Assembly (NCBI RefSeq): GCF_042686195.1
Contig: NZ_JBHUOQ010000001.1
Span: 1,488,001 to 1,552,000, forward strand
Reading direction: 5' to 3'
Source: Corticicoccus populi
GTDB lineage: Bacteria > Bacillota > Bacilli > Staphylococcales > Salinicoccaceae
DNA length: 64,000 nt
The position numbers were made by a program, and so were the translations under genes. Under the pieces are notes generated by a model. That model did not search any database. It was given only the letters and a program-made list of their open reading frames with translations, and was not told the origin of the DNA. Shown here in pieces: positions 26,145 through 35,123 of the stretch; within the stretch, counting starts at the first letter, position 1, and each line of letters begins with the position of its first letter.

Positions 26145-27314
26145 TTATTTATTAATTCTCTGCTCCACAGCATCAACAATACCGGCAACGGCACCATCAC
26201 CAGTAATGTTTGTTGCCGTACCGAAACTATCCTGAGCCATATACAGTGCAATCATGAATGCAACTGCCGCTTCAGTAAATCCTAAACTGCTCATTAAAAC
26301 ACCGCTCGCTGCCATAATGGCACCTCCCGGTACCCCCGGAGCTGCTACCATCACTACACCAAGCAGCAGGATTGTTCCAAACATTGAAGCAAACCCCGGT
26401 ACTTCATACCCGGGCAGCACAGTCATAACTGCAATCGAACAGCTGACAATCGTAATTGTACTTCCGGATAAATGAATTGTCGCACATAAAGGAATCACAA
26501 AGTCCGCGATTCTGTTTCTAATACCGTTCTGTTTGGTCTGTTTCAGAGTAACAGGAATTGTTGCGGCACTGCTCATTGTACCAAGCGCAGTAAAATATGC
26601 AGGCAGCATGTTTTTTAGCATGGCAAACGGATTTCTTTTAAGCAGAGACCCTGCCACTGTATATTGAATCGTGAGCCATACCCAGTGCAGTATCACAGCC
26701 ACTAACAATACAAGACCGAATACCGCGAGTGTATCAAATACCGTACCTTCAGATGCCATGCCTGCAAACACTCCTGCAATATAGAACGGAAGGATACGAA
26801 TGATGACTTTTTCAATGATATATTCTGTAATGATCTTACCGTCATCCACCCATTTGCGCATTGTATCCGTCTTCGTAAGTGTAATGACAATTCCGAGCGC
26901 AAATGCAAGAACCAGTGCTGTCAAAATATCCATTACCGGCGGAATTTCAAATTCAAAAAATGCTCCCGGTGCCGATCCTTCCTCAGGCACTGAACCGCCG
27001 TCTGTAATACGCGGCATCACAAGTGTTGCTACAAAGTATGCAAGAAGTCCTGCACCAATGGTAGACACATACGCAATTCCGAGTGTCGCTCCGACCACTT
27101 TTCCGGAGCCCTGATTAATTTGAGAGATTCCCGATGCAATAAAAAACAATATAATAAATGGAATCATAAAAAAGATAAATGATCCGAGAATCGTTTCAAG
27201 TGTTGCCAGTAATCTTACCAAAAACTCAAGAAACCCGCCCCCGACAGCGTAATAACCGGCACCAACTGCCACACCGACAATGATACCGCTGATTAATTTT
27301 AACAATAACTTCAT
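26145..27314 (-). CDS. dicarboxylate/amino acid:cation symporter (DAACS family)
   Basis: A 389-aa transporter with about eight membrane segments and two re-entrant loops. Diagnostic motifs are the serine-rich G-T-M-S-S-A-A-T-I-P loop, G-V-P-G-G-A-I-M-A, and Q-D-S-F-G-T-A-T-N-I-T-G-D-G in the last helix, which forms the substrate and sodium site. It imports C4-dicarboxylates or acidic amino acids, or neutral ones like SstT; which one cannot be settled here. Somewhat shorter than the ~420-aa average. Confidence 0.88.
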   Translation of the reverse strand: MKLLLKLISGIIVGVAVGAGYYAVGGGFLEFLVRLLATLETILGSFIFFMIPFIILFFIASGISQINQGSGKVVGATLGIAYVSTIGAGLLAYFVATLVMPRITDGGSVPEEGSAPGAFFEFEIPPVMDILTALVLAFALGIVITLTKTDTMRKWVDDGKIITEYIIEKVIIRILPFYIAGVFAGMASEGTVFDTLAVFGLVLLVAVILHWVWLTIQYTVAGSLLKRNPFAMLKNMLPAYFTALGTMSSAATIPVTLKQTKQNGIRNRIADFVIPLCATIHLSGSTITIVSCSIAVMTVLPGYEVPGFASMFGTILLLGVVMVAAPGVPGGAIMAASGVLMSSLGFTEAAVAFMIALYMAQDSFGTATNITGDGAVAGIVDAVEQRINK

Positions 27315-27440
27315 TTCCTGCTTCCTCCAATGCTGTTCACTTTATCCCTCATTTTACACTAGATGATATGTAAATGGATAGAGCAGTTTTAAATAACGGT
27401 CAGTATACTTTCAAGAGTCTGTGTTTTCATTATCAAAAAA

Positions 27441-27464
27441 GAGTACCGCCTGGAGGCGGTACTC
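27441..27464 (-). terminator. Rho-independent terminator after small gene 27477
   Basis: A 10-bp perfect stem GAGTACCGCC/GGCGGTACTC with a 4-nt loop, followed on the minus strand by T6. Confidence 0.93.
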
Positions 27465-27476
27465 TCAATTTAACTC

Positions 27477-27686
27477 TTAGTCCTCGGATTCATTATGAAG
27501 CTGCCGCTTTTCAGATTTCTGTCTGCGGACATCTTTTCCACGGTCCGCTTCATATTTTGCCTGCTTTGACGGCGGACTGTCAGGCGGCACATCTTCTTTC
27601 ACTTCATCATTCGGTGCATTCTCTTTTTTCCGGCGCTTAAGCTCTTCTTCCTCTTCCTTTGTCGTCATTCTCTTCTTATCAGCCAT
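27477..27686 (-). CDS. small highly charged protein, 69 aa
   Basis: The product is almost entirely Lys, Glu, Arg, Asp and Pro, with no hydrophobic core, so it is probably unstructured. It has a proper ribosome-binding site (GGGGTGAC upstream of the ATG) and its own terminator, which support a real gene. No family recognised. Confidence 0.6.
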   Translation of the reverse strand: MADKKRMTTKEEEEELKRRKKENAPNDEVKEDVPPDSPPSKQAKYEADRGKDVRRQKSEKRQLHNESED

Positions 27687-27791
27687 ATTAAGTCACCCCT
27701 TTTATACTTATATTCCACAAATACAAAACTTAAAACCTGACCGGAGTAAAGCGTAACTTCAGTTTACGATTAAATACAGTGTAACCTGGGA

Positions 27792-28307
27792 TTATCGTCC
27801 CGTGTCATATAATAACTTCTCGTAAGCCACATACCAGTCGTCTTGATTATCATCGAGATGGAGCTTCCCTTTGAAATGAAAACCGTTCTTTCTAAAGATA
27901 TTCTGCATTACTTTATTCTCAAGTGACGTATCTGTATGAATGCCGGAATACCCCGCAGTCTTAATAATATTATCTGCACTTTGAAAGATTTTGGATGCGA
28001 TGCCCTGTCCCTGTGAATCCGGATCAACTGCCATACGGTGCATCGCCATTGTGTCATTTCCCGGCAGCGTCCATTCAATTTCCTCATATGCTTCAGCATG
28101 ATTGTTATCAATCACTACAAACCCTTTAATTTCCTGTTCTTCGTAAACAAATAGTGTGCCGTTATTGATATCTTCTAAAAATCGTTCTTCATTCGGATAC
28201 CTTTCAGACCACTGTGTATTCCCTGCAGCTCTCATAATCGGTACGACCTTTTCCGTAATTTCAAGAACCTTTTTTAAATCGGATATTCCGGCCTGTCTTA
28301 ATGTCAT
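27792..28307 (-). CDS. GNAT family N-acetyltransferase
   Basis: A 171-aa acetyltransferase with the acetyl-CoA motif A, M-A-V-D-P-D-S-Q-G-Q-G-I-A (Q-x-x-G-x-G/A), near residues 92-104, and a C-terminal N-x-x-M-Q-N-I-F-R-K-N-G-F segment typical of the fold. The substrate is unknown. It stands alone on the minus strand. Confidence 0.88.
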   Translation of the reverse strand: MTLRQAGISDLKKVLEITEKVVPIMRAAGNTQWSERYPNEERFLEDINNGTLFVYEEQEIKGFVVIDNNHAEAYEEIEWTLPGNDTMAMHRMAVDPDSQGQGIASKIFQSADNIIKTAGYSGIHTDTSLENKVMQNIFRKNGFHFKGKLHLDDNQDDWYVAYEKLLYDTGR

Positions 28308-28408
28308 ATAGTGTCTGCTCCTTCATCAATTATTCTGTAATTTGCTATTTTTTTTATCATTCGTATTGTATAATATGAGTATGTTTTATAGTAGAGGGGA
28401 TTTTAAAA

Positions 28409-28693
28409 ATGTTTAAATTCGATAAAAACACAATTCCTTATCACATCTCAAATCTAGTTTTCTATGTATTTACTACAGTCGTCATTGCGTTGATTTTTGC
28501 ATACGGTTTTCTGCCGCCTATTTTAGAAGTGGCTTCCGGAGAAGGATTCTTCTCAGGTATCGGTGTAAGGGAAGTCGGCGGATTACTATTTTTCGTCATC
28601 ACCGCTGCAGTACCGCTGCTTGTCATTTTCGGCGCAGTGTATCATCTATATAAACTGATTACTTTTAATAAAAACAAAGAAGCTGCTGAATAA
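28409..28693 (+). CDS. small membrane protein, 94 aa
   Basis: Two hydrophobic segments (~15-37 and ~57-84) with a short glycine-rich loop and a charged C-terminus. GAGGGG lies 9 nt before the ATG. No family recognised. A single-gene unit ending at a strong terminator. Confidence 0.65.
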   Translation: MFKFDKNTIPYHISNLVFYVFTTVVIALIFAYGFLPPILEVASGEGFFSGIGVREVGGLLFFVITAAVPLLVIFGAVYHLYKLITFNKNKEAAE

Positions 28694-28720
28694 GCACATA
28701 TTGGGATGGGGTATAGAAAA

Positions 28721-28749
28721 GAGACGGTGGAAATCACCGTCTCTTTTTT
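28721..28749 (+). terminator. bidirectional Rho-independent terminator
   Basis: GAGACGGTG/CACCGTCTC with a 5-nt loop and T6 on the plus strand. On the minus strand TTTTC follows, so it also serves the convergent trhO gene, whose stop codon touches it. Confidence 0.93.
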
Positions 28750-29731
28750 AACCTTTATAATTGCCGATCATCTCAGTGTTCCGGAAGTCTGAATGTCTCA
28801 GTTCCGAAAGACGTGCTTCAACAAATTCTTTGGATAAACCATGTTCAACACTGTAGCGGTTTTTTGGATGCTCCGCACACTCCATTGAACATCCGCCCAA
28901 ATGATATGCTTCGTTTTCTTCAGAAGCAAGAATCTGAGCATTACACTCAGGGTTTGAGCAGTTTATATATCTTTCGCAAGGTTCATTATCATAATGATCC
29001 TTACCGACAATCACGTGTTCAACCTGATTCACAGGCACAGTAAGCCTTTCATCAAATACATACATCTGCCCGTCCCACAGCTGTCCTTTTGCTACCGGGT
29101 CTTTTCCATACGTTGCGATACCGCCGTGAAGCTGTCCGACATCATCAAAGCCCTCACGTTTTAACCATCCTGAGAACTTCTCACAGCGGATACCGCCTGT
29201 GCAGTATGTCAGAACTTTTTTACCTTCAAACAGCTCACGGTTATTTCTCACCCATTCCGGTGTATCACGGAATGTTTCAACTTCCGGACGGATGGCGCCT
29301 CTGAAATGACCCACATCATATTCATATGTGTTTCTCACATCAAGCACCACAGTATCTTCACGCTGCATCTGTTCATAAAAATCAGCAGGCTCCAGATACT
29401 CACCGGTAATTTCATGAGGATTCACATCATCTTCAAGACTCAAATTCACCAGCTCCGGACGCGGACGCACATGCATTTTTTTGAATGCGTGATGTTCTGA
29501 TTCGTCTTCTTTAAATACAATACCTTTAAATAATGGATGCTTCTCCATATACTGCCTATACTTTTCAGTATTTTCTACAGTTCCGGATACTGTTCCATTG
29601 ACCCCTTCATTCGCAATCAGTATACGGCCTTTAAGGTCCATATCTTTACAAATGCGTAAATGCTCTTTACTCAAACCTTCAGGGTCAGAAATGTCTGTGT
29701 AAAAATAATAAAGTAAAATTCGATATTCCAT
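28748..29731 (-). CDS. trhO: oxygen-dependent tRNA uridine(34) hydroxylase, rhodanese family
   Basis: A 327-aa protein of the YceA/TrhO family, which hydroxylates U34 of tRNA anticodons to 5-hydroxyuridine. The N-terminal acylphosphatase-like domain holds I-A-N-E-G-V-N-G-T; the central rhodanese domain (~120-220) has the catalytic cysteine in Y-C-T-G-G-I-R-C-E; the C-terminal Cys-rich region follows (C-E-R-Y-I-N-C-S-N-P-E-C). ATG 29731 is used: GGTGGA lies 7 nt upstream, and the GTG at 29743 is inside that site. The island boundary lies only 19 bp upstream, so its original upstream DNA has been displaced. Confidence 0.93.
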   Translation of the reverse strand: MEYRILLYYFYTDISDPEGLSKEHLRICKDMDLKGRILIANEGVNGTVSGTVENTEKYRQYMEKHPLFKGIVFKEDESEHHAFKKMHVRPRPELVNLSLEDDVNPHEITGEYLEPADFYEQMQREDTVVLDVRNTYEYDVGHFRGAIRPEVETFRDTPEWVRNNRELFEGKKVLTYCTGGIRCEKFSGWLKREGFDDVGQLHGGIATYGKDPVAKGQLWDGQMYVFDERLTVPVNQVEHVIVGKDHYDNEPCERYINCSNPECNAQILASEENEAYHLGGCSMECAEHPKNRYSVEHGLSKEFVEARLSELRHSDFRNTEMIGNYKG

Positions 29732-29749
29732 TGTCAATTCCACCTATCA

Positions 29750-29791
29750 ATTATATTTGCAGGATATACCTGAATCAGTGTTTTAGCCCGT
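29750..29791. repeat. attL: left 42-bp direct repeat of the island
   Basis: These 42 bases recur without mismatch at 45051-45092. This copy lies between trhO and the integrase 3' end, exactly where an integrase-mediated crossover site belongs. The match goes on in weaker form for about a dozen bases (a shared GGCTT). The repeat contains most of a TATAAT-like element that could serve trhO. Confidence 0.88.
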
Positions 29792-29829
29792 CATCATAGG
29801 CTTTTAAATTCTCATGCTCATGTTTTTGC

Positions 29830-31017
29830 TCATGTTTCAGTCGAATTTAATTTTTCTGATACACTTCCCATAAGCTGACTAAACTTATTTGAAGCATCCT
29901 GTTTCATTGTTTTGGTCATACTGGCATAGATATCCATTGTCGTGCTTAATGAAGCATGTCCCAGACGTTCTTGTATTTCTTTGATGTGTACACCGGCTTC
30001 AATGAGTAATGAAGTATGAGTATGTCTGAACGAATGTGACGACAATTCCTTCTCTATACTAGTCTGCCCCAATAACCTTTTCATTCTATCATTTATCAAT
30101 GTGACTGTTAAGGGGTATCCCTCATTACTGGCAAAAATAAAATTGAAATCATTATATAGAATATGATTTTCTTTCTTAATTTGAACCTGCTCATTTTTGT
30201 GCTGTTTCAATAGTTCAACAACAAATGGATCAATGCTAATGGTCCGAATAGATTTCTGTGTTTTCGGTGTAGTGATATCAAATTTCTTGCGGTTATTCTT
30301 AATATTGTGGAGTGTCTTCCTCACTTTAATAGATTTTTCCTTGAAGTTAATATCCTTCCACTGTAAAGCCCTCAATTCTCCCACACGTAAGCCTGTGTAT
30401 GCGATTGTAGTAAATAAAGCAAAATCATTTAACATACCATTATTTTTAGCGACCGTTAAAAATTCTTCCAGTTCTGCTTTCTCCATATAGTTATATGACA
30501 TATCTTCATTTTCAATATCTTCAACTGTTTGCCGTTCTTTAGGTAGTTTCACACCGTCACATGGTGAATGATTAATTAATTTCATTTCTTCCTGGGCATA
30601 CTGGAAAAGCATTCTTGAAGAAGTGTGGATAATCTTAACGTGATTTCGACTATAGATTTTAGACAAGTCATTGATAAACTTCTGATAATTTTCTTTCGTG
30701 ACCTGTTGAAGTATTTTGTCATCAAAATTATCAATTAATTTCTTTATAGCCTGCCTTCTCATTTTCACAGTGCTTTCTTTTGCATCCACACTGTAAGCAT
30801 CTAACCAAGCTTCGGACACAGTTTTTAAATTGATCTTACTCGGTGCAACATACTGACCACCGTGAAATTGTCTTTCTACAATTGCAGCTGCAAGCTGTGC
30901 ATCTTTCTTCTTAATGAATCCACTTTTGGTTTTCTGCTTATCTTTGCCTGTCACAGGGTCTTTGCCGACATACACACGATACGACCACTTACTGCCACGT
31001 TTATAGATATTTGCCAT
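29830..31017 (-). CDS. int: island integrase, tyrosine recombinase
   Basis: A 395-aa phage-type integrase. The N-terminal AP2-like arm-binding segment (W-S-Y-R-V-Y-V-G-K-D-P-V-T-G-K) is followed by a SAM-like core-binding domain (~60-165) and the catalytic domain, with Arg211 in T-G-L-R-V-G-E-L, the H-S-F-R-H-T box, L-G-H-A-S-L-S-T-T and nucleophile Tyr364. It should catalyse excision and integration at the 42-bp repeats. Its stop lies 38 bp from attL, and it begins immediately after the repressor stop codon, so the two are co-transcribed. Confidence 0.95.
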   Translation of the reverse strand: MANIYKRGSKWSYRVYVGKDPVTGKDKQKTKSGFIKKKDAQLAAAIVERQFHGGQYVAPSKINLKTVSEAWLDAYSVDAKESTVKMRRQAIKKLIDNFDDKILQQVTKENYQKFINDLSKIYSRNHVKIIHTSSRMLFQYAQEEMKLINHSPCDGVKLPKERQTVEDIENEDMSYNYMEKAELEEFLTVAKNNGMLNDFALFTTIAYTGLRVGELRALQWKDINFKEKSIKVRKTLHNIKNNRKKFDITTPKTQKSIRTISIDPFVVELLKQHKNEQVQIKKENHILYNDFNFIFASNEGYPLTVTLINDRMKRLLGQTSIEKELSSHSFRHTHTSLLIEAGVHIKEIQERLGHASLSTTMDIYASMTKTMKQDASNKFSQLMGSVSEKLNSTET

Positions 31018-31524
31018 TTAATCACCCTTTATAAAAGTACGATCTAACAATGAGATTAAAAGTTCTTTGTCATCCTTATCTAACTCATTCCTTTTATACA
31101 TTACATTTTCAGTTTTCGATAATATTTCATAAATATCAAGATAATTATACTTTGAATAATCAACGACCCCACCACTACCAACGGCTTTTGTAAATTCTAT
31201 GTTACCTTTGCTATCACTTGCAGTCATGTATCCTTGTTTCTCATTTTCATGTTGACTAGGCGGGAACATATCTGCAAAAGAAGATATCGGAACACTACCG
31301 TCATCGTCCGTATAACCTGCTTCAGTCATTAATTCTACATATGATATATCTAAAGCTTTTGAAAACTTTCTGAGCGTATCAGGCTTCGGAATTCCTTTTT
31401 TGCCATTTTCTAAATTAGATATATAAGGTTGAGATACGCCTAACACTGTTCTTAATTCTTCTATAGTCATTTTCTTTTCTTTTCTTTTCTTCCTTAAAAA
31501 CGCACCAAATTCTTTAGCTTCCAT
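31018..31524 (-). CDS. XRE family repressor (CI/Stl-like master regulator)
   Basis: A 168-aa protein with an N-terminal helix-turn-helix (~10-65; L-G-V-S-Q-P-Y-I-S-N-L-E-N-G) and a C-terminal region without the S24 peptidase residues of self-cleaving CI repressors. The lack of a cleavage domain fits satellite Stl repressors, which are released by a helper-phage protein rather than by RecA. It is transcribed away from the Cro-like gene, with an operator region between them. ATG 31524 (GGTGGTG upstream) is preferred over GTG 31530. Confidence 0.85.
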   Translation of the reverse strand: MEAKEFGAFLRKKRKEKKMTIEELRTVLGVSQPYISNLENGKKGIPKPDTLRKFSKALDISYVELMTEAGYTDDDGSVPISSFADMFPPSQHENEKQGYMTASDSKGNIEFTKAVGSGGVVDYSKYNYLDIYEILSKTENVMYKRNELDKDDKELLISLLDRTFIKGD

Positions 31525-31530
31525 AATCAC

Positions 31531-31666
31531 ACCACCAAGTTTATTTATATAACTATTTTATCATCAATATAACTTTTTTGGTATTTATACTTGTTTTTTA
31601 TTTAACCATGTGGTTTAATATATCCATAAGGTTATATAACATAATAGTTATAAAGGGGGTGAGAAT
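31531..31666. promoter_or_regulatory. divergent lysis/lysogeny-type control region of the island
   Basis: An AT-rich intergenic region between the leftward repressor and the rightward Cro-like gene. It contains copies of an ATAACT/AGTTAT element (near 31546, 31569 and 31646) and a short palindrome AACCA-TG-TGGTT (31604-31615). These are candidate operators for the two XRE proteins; exact sites are inference. Confidence 0.5.
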
Positions 31667-31882
31667 GTGAATACAATAAAGAAAAAAAGGTCTAAAAAAG
31701 GATTGACCCAATATCAATTAGCTGTACTTATGGGTTTGAGTACTGCCACGATTTCATATTACGAACGTGGAGTTAAGCGACCATCTTTACACAATGCTTT
31801 CAAGCTTGCCAGAGTATTAGATACATCTATTGAAGATATATTTCCTTTAGATGCGGTAATTCATGAAAAGGAGGCCAACTAA
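31667..31882 (+). CDS. XRE family regulator (Cro/Str-like)
   Basis: A 71-aa protein that is essentially one helix-turn-helix domain (L-T-Q-Y-Q-L-A-V-L-M-G-L-S-T-A-T-I-S-Y-Y-E-R-G), the size of Cro-like anti-repressors. The start is GTG 31667 with GGGGGTGAG upstream; the ATG two bases earlier runs straight into a stop. It is the first gene of the rightward island operon and lies opposite the Stl-like repressor. Confidence 0.85.
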   Translation: MNTIKKKRSKKGLTQYQLAVLMGLSTATISYYERGVKRPSLHNAFKLARVLDTSIEDIFPLDAVIHEKEAN

Positions 31883-31884
31883 CA

Positions 31885-32193
31885 ATGTTCCAATTACAAG
31901 TAGATGAAAACACAGCTAGAAAGATGATGCAGGATTCAATTGACAAACGTGTGGAAGAACTGGCGCAGGAAAAATTCTTTATGACGTACAAGGAATTATC
32001 TGAGTATCTGAATATCAGTAAACCTGTGATTGAAGATCGTTTAATTAAGAACGGACTCCCCTTTTACAAAGCAGGTTCCAAATATTTATTCCGAAAATCA
32101 GAAGTAAATAACTTTCTTGACCAAATGACAGCGCAGATGTCCGCAACGAACAATGATTTAAAATTCTTTGAAGGTTTGAAGGAGGATAACTAA
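31885..32193 (+). CDS. excisionase-like DNA-binding protein (Xis candidate)
   Basis: A 102-aa protein. The middle region (~32-85) fits a MerR/Xis-type winged helix: Y-K-E-L-S-E-Y-L-N-I-S-K-P-V-I-E-D-R-L, then L-P-F-Y-K-A-G-S-K-Y-L-F-R-K-S-E-V. It is in the place where SaPI islands carry xis and would direct Int towards excision. AAGGAGG precedes the ATG. A gene of identical length and layout occurs at the other island end (44529-44837). Confidence 0.7.
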   Translation: MFQLQVDENTARKMMQDSIDKRVEELAQEKFFMTYKELSEYLNISKPVIEDRLIKNGLPFYKAGSKYLFRKSEVNNFLDQMTAQMSATNNDLKFFEGLKEDN

Positions 32194-32331
32194 ATGGAAA
32201 ATGGATATGAAGAAGGTAAGTACCAGGCTGAACATGATTTTAAAGAGTTACTGGATGAAATAATGATTAATGAAGCAAATAACCATGAAGTAGTGAGTGT
32301 GCTTGCATATGTCAAAAACGCATATGAATGA
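32194..32331 (+). CDS. small acidic protein, 45 aa
   Basis: Beginning one base after the previous stop codon, this 45-aa frame (starting M-E-N-G-Y-E-E-G-K-Y) has GGAGG 8 nt before its ATG. Tight packing and the ribosome-binding site argue that it is real. It is predicted to be helical and acidic; the function is unknown. The following ~115 bp holds only a short inverted element (CCCCTG/CAGAGGA) and an AT-rich stretch before the primase gene. Confidence 0.55.
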   Translation: MENGYEEGKYQAEHDFKELLDEIMINEANNHEVVSVLAYVKNAYE

Positions 32332-32448
32332 GCGCATAAAAAAAGTCCCCTGTAACAGCAGAGGACAAAAAGCGAATAGGAAAATTAATACTTCTTATTA
32401 TACCTTCCAAAACACAAAAATACAACATAAAAATGAGGTGGTGGATAC

Positions 32449-34827
32449 ATGACAGTAACAACGAATAAAGTCTCACCGGTTGATTTTGAAAATATACCGG
32501 ATGAATTGAAAGAAATTAATGCCTGGGTCTTGTGGAAATTAGAACCTGTGCCTGATAAAGAAACTGGAGAAATTAAATATTACACGAAAGTACCTATACA
32601 GCCCACAAGTAAAAATGCTTCGGTAAGTAATCCATCCACATGGAGTACATTCTCTTCCGTTGAGAGAGCATATAACAACAATGTGGGCGATGGTATAGGC
32701 CTAGTGTTGAATGAGAGTCATGACGTGTTTGTACTTGATATAGACGACACTTCAGAGCATGAGTATCATGACCAGTTCAAACAAGGTACGTACTGTGAGT
32801 ATAGCCCCAGTGGTAATGGGATTCATGTGTATTTCAAGGGTAAGAAACCGAAGACTCACAGTAAACATAATCAAGCCAAAGACCTGGAGTTATTCTCTAA
32901 AATTGGTTTTGTGACAGTCACGGGGCATCAGACGAATGATATTGACTATGTGGCTGAAATGGACTCGCATATTGATAATTTAATTGAGAAGGAATTTAAA
33001 GAGGATGTTCCCACACATGAGGAGTCTGATATAACAGAACGTTCTCCTAGCCTATCGGATGATGAAATAATTACATTATTCAGGAAAGCTAAGAACAGCG
33101 ATAAATTTTCGCAGTTATTTGATGAAGGTGACACCTCTAATTATAACGGTAATGAATCAGGTGCAGACCAAGCACTAGCGAATATAATTGCTTTTTATAC
33201 GCAAGATCCTGCACAGATTGAAAGAATCATGCGCATGTCCGCCCTAGTCCGTGATAAGTGGGATAGAAAGGAAAAGTATCCCTATATACAGCGTACTATT
33301 GATGAAGCTATAGGCAGCCTTAAAGAGGTGTATAAAGGTTCATCTGCTTCAGAATATAACTTTGAGATTTTGAACGGAGATAAGCCACAAACTATGAGTG
33401 AGTTAAGACGATCTTTGATTCAACGCAGAAGTTTGGAAATTGAAAAATTAATAGAGCAATGGGAACTTGAAGGTAAGAATGGTTATAAACCATACAAGCT
33501 CACACCTTCACACTGTGCGATGTTCCTGCCTGAATACGTACACTTTGCACTATTTGACATGGAGGAGAACACCAGGTTAGCCATGTATTTACCGGAAGAC
33601 GGTGTGTACACCCGAAACCGTACTTTAATTAATAGAGTGGTTTCATGGATAGAACCGACACTTTCTGAAAATCAAACACATACGGTTATATTCTACCTAA
33701 CGAATAGAGCTGAGGTTATAGAGCCTACAAACTCCAAATACTTGATACCTGTGAATAATGGCGTATTCAATTTAAAAACAAAAGAACTCGAACCTTTCAC
33801 ACCTGACTATGTTTTCACTTCAAAGATCAGTACTAATTACATTGAGAAACCCGAGAATCCACTAATTGATGGCTGGGATGTTGAACAGTTTCTCAATTCA
33901 ATCGCTTGTGGTAATAGCGGGGTCATCAAATTATTATGGCAAGTGATATCTGATTCCTTGAACGGTAACTATACCCGTAAAAAAGCAATCTTCTTAGTTG
34001 GTGAAGGTAATAACGGTAAAGGGTCTTATCAGGATCTTATCACTCACCTAATAGGTGGTTCTAATATCGCAAACCTTAAAATGAATCAATTTGAAAAAAG
34101 ATTTATGCTCGGTGGATTAGAAGGTAAAACGGCAGTCATTGGTGACGATAATCCGAATGATGTGTATTTAGAAGATTCATCGAACTTCAACAGCATTGTG
34201 ACAGGGGACCGTGTGCTTGTGGAGTTAAAAAATAAGCAGCCATATTCCGCAAGATTCCATACAACCATAATTCAGTCAACAAATGGCATGCCTCGTTTCA
34301 GAAATCAGACCAATGGGACTTATAGAAGATTAATCATTGTTCCTTTTAAAGCAAATTTCAATGGATCAGTGGAAAACACCAAAATTAAGGAAGAATATAT
34401 TAAAGATAAGCGTGTACTTGAATACGTACTATATAAGGCTATCAATATGGAATTTGATAGGTTTCATGAACCTCATGCTTCAATAGTAGCCATAAGAGAA
34501 TTCAAAAAAGACAATGATCCAATCTATGAGTTTAAAGAACAAGAGTTTGATATGTGGAATTTAGATGCTATTCCCAAAAATGTGGTCTATAAAATGTATA
34601 TGTTTTTCTGTGAAAACAATGGCTATAAAAGTATATCCGTTCGTAAATTCCACAATGGTTTGAAAAGACATCTCAATTCTAACTGGGATACGACAAGTAC
34701 TAAGAGATTTACTGCAGATGAAATTAACAGGTTTAAGGATTTAAACCATACAGGCTATGAAAAAATATATTATGAATTACCAGAAGAAAATGAAACAACA
34801 AGAGTTTATAGTAAAAACTTATTGTAA
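32449..34827 (+). CDS. P4-type primase-helicase, island replication protein
   Basis: A 792-aa replication protein. The N-terminal ~220 residues look like a primase-polymerase (D-V-F-V-L-D-I-D-D acidic motif near residue 100, then S-P-S-G-N-G-I-H-V-Y). A central linker is followed by an SF3/D5-type helicase with Walker A G-E-G-N-N-G-K-G-S (~518-526), Walker B-like V-I-G-D-D-N-P and an arginine-finger region (R-L-I-I-V-P-F). In SaPI-type islands such Pri-Rep proteins melt an iteron origin just downstream, as found here. GAGGTGG precedes the ATG. Confidence 0.92.
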   Translation: MTVTTNKVSPVDFENIPDELKEINAWVLWKLEPVPDKETGEIKYYTKVPIQPTSKNASVSNPSTWSTFSSVERAYNNNVGDGIGLVLNESHDVFVLDIDDTSEHEYHDQFKQGTYCEYSPSGNGIHVYFKGKKPKTHSKHNQAKDLELFSKIGFVTVTGHQTNDIDYVAEMDSHIDNLIEKEFKEDVPTHEESDITERSPSLSDDEIITLFRKAKNSDKFSQLFDEGDTSNYNGNESGADQALANIIAFYTQDPAQIERIMRMSALVRDKWDRKEKYPYIQRTIDEAIGSLKEVYKGSSASEYNFEILNGDKPQTMSELRRSLIQRRSLEIEKLIEQWELEGKNGYKPYKLTPSHCAMFLPEYVHFALFDMEENTRLAMYLPEDGVYTRNRTLINRVVSWIEPTLSENQTHTVIFYLTNRAEVIEPTNSKYLIPVNNGVFNLKTKELEPFTPDYVFTSKISTNYIEKPENPLIDGWDVEQFLNSIACGNSGVIKLLWQVISDSLNGNYTRKKAIFLVGEGNNGKGSYQDLITHLIGGSNIANLKMNQFEKRFMLGGLEGKTAVIGDDNPNDVYLEDSSNFNSIVTGDRVLVELKNKQPYSARFHTTIIQSTNGMPRFRNQTNGTYRRLIIVPFKANFNGSVENTKIKEEYIKDKRVLEYVLYKAINMEFDRFHEPHASIVAIREFKKDNDPIYEFKEQEFDMWNLDAIPKNVVYKMYMFFCENNGYKSISVRKFHNGLKRHLNSNWDTTSTKRFTADEINRFKDLNHTGYEKIYYELPEENETTRVYSKNLL

Positions 34828-35081
34828 CTGAAATGGTCTTGTAACTAAATTTGTAACTGAAAAAAATCACTCCAGTTACGGCGGGGCTGTTACTCCCCCA
34901 TAGGATTGACCACAGTTGTAACTGAGTAACTGGAATATGTCCTATTGAAATATAAATAAGAAATTGTTCTATAGGGTGTTAAATAAAGTAATAGTGATTC
35001 TTCCAGTTACAGTTACAGAAACGCTACACACCTTGTGGGCCAATGGTTTTGACTGTAACTGAAAAATATCGTTTCAGTTAC
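34824..35081. other. candidate replication origin of the island (iterons around an AT-rich core)
   Basis: The hexamer GTAACT, or its complement AGTTAC, occurs ten times in 258 bp: 34824, 34841, 34853, 34874, 34918, 34926, 35005, 35011, 35055 and 35076. Six copies lie left and four right of an AT-rich core (~34935-34995). The last two make a perfect 10-bp inverted repeat, GTAACTGAAA/TTTCAGTTAC. The first overlaps the primase stop codon. Short iterons flanking AT-rich DNA next to the rep gene is the known architecture of SaPI origins. Confidence 0.82.
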
Positions 35082-35123
35082 AAGATATCTTAAGAGGTAA
35101 TATTACACAAAGGAGAATAAATC

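Noticed and set aside
29807..29838. The repeated GCTCATG-T-GCTCATG stretch at both island ends as an extra att arm
   Set aside because: Only about 20 bp, and placed at different distances from the 42-bp core on the two sides; possibly an integrase arm site, but the evidence is too thin.
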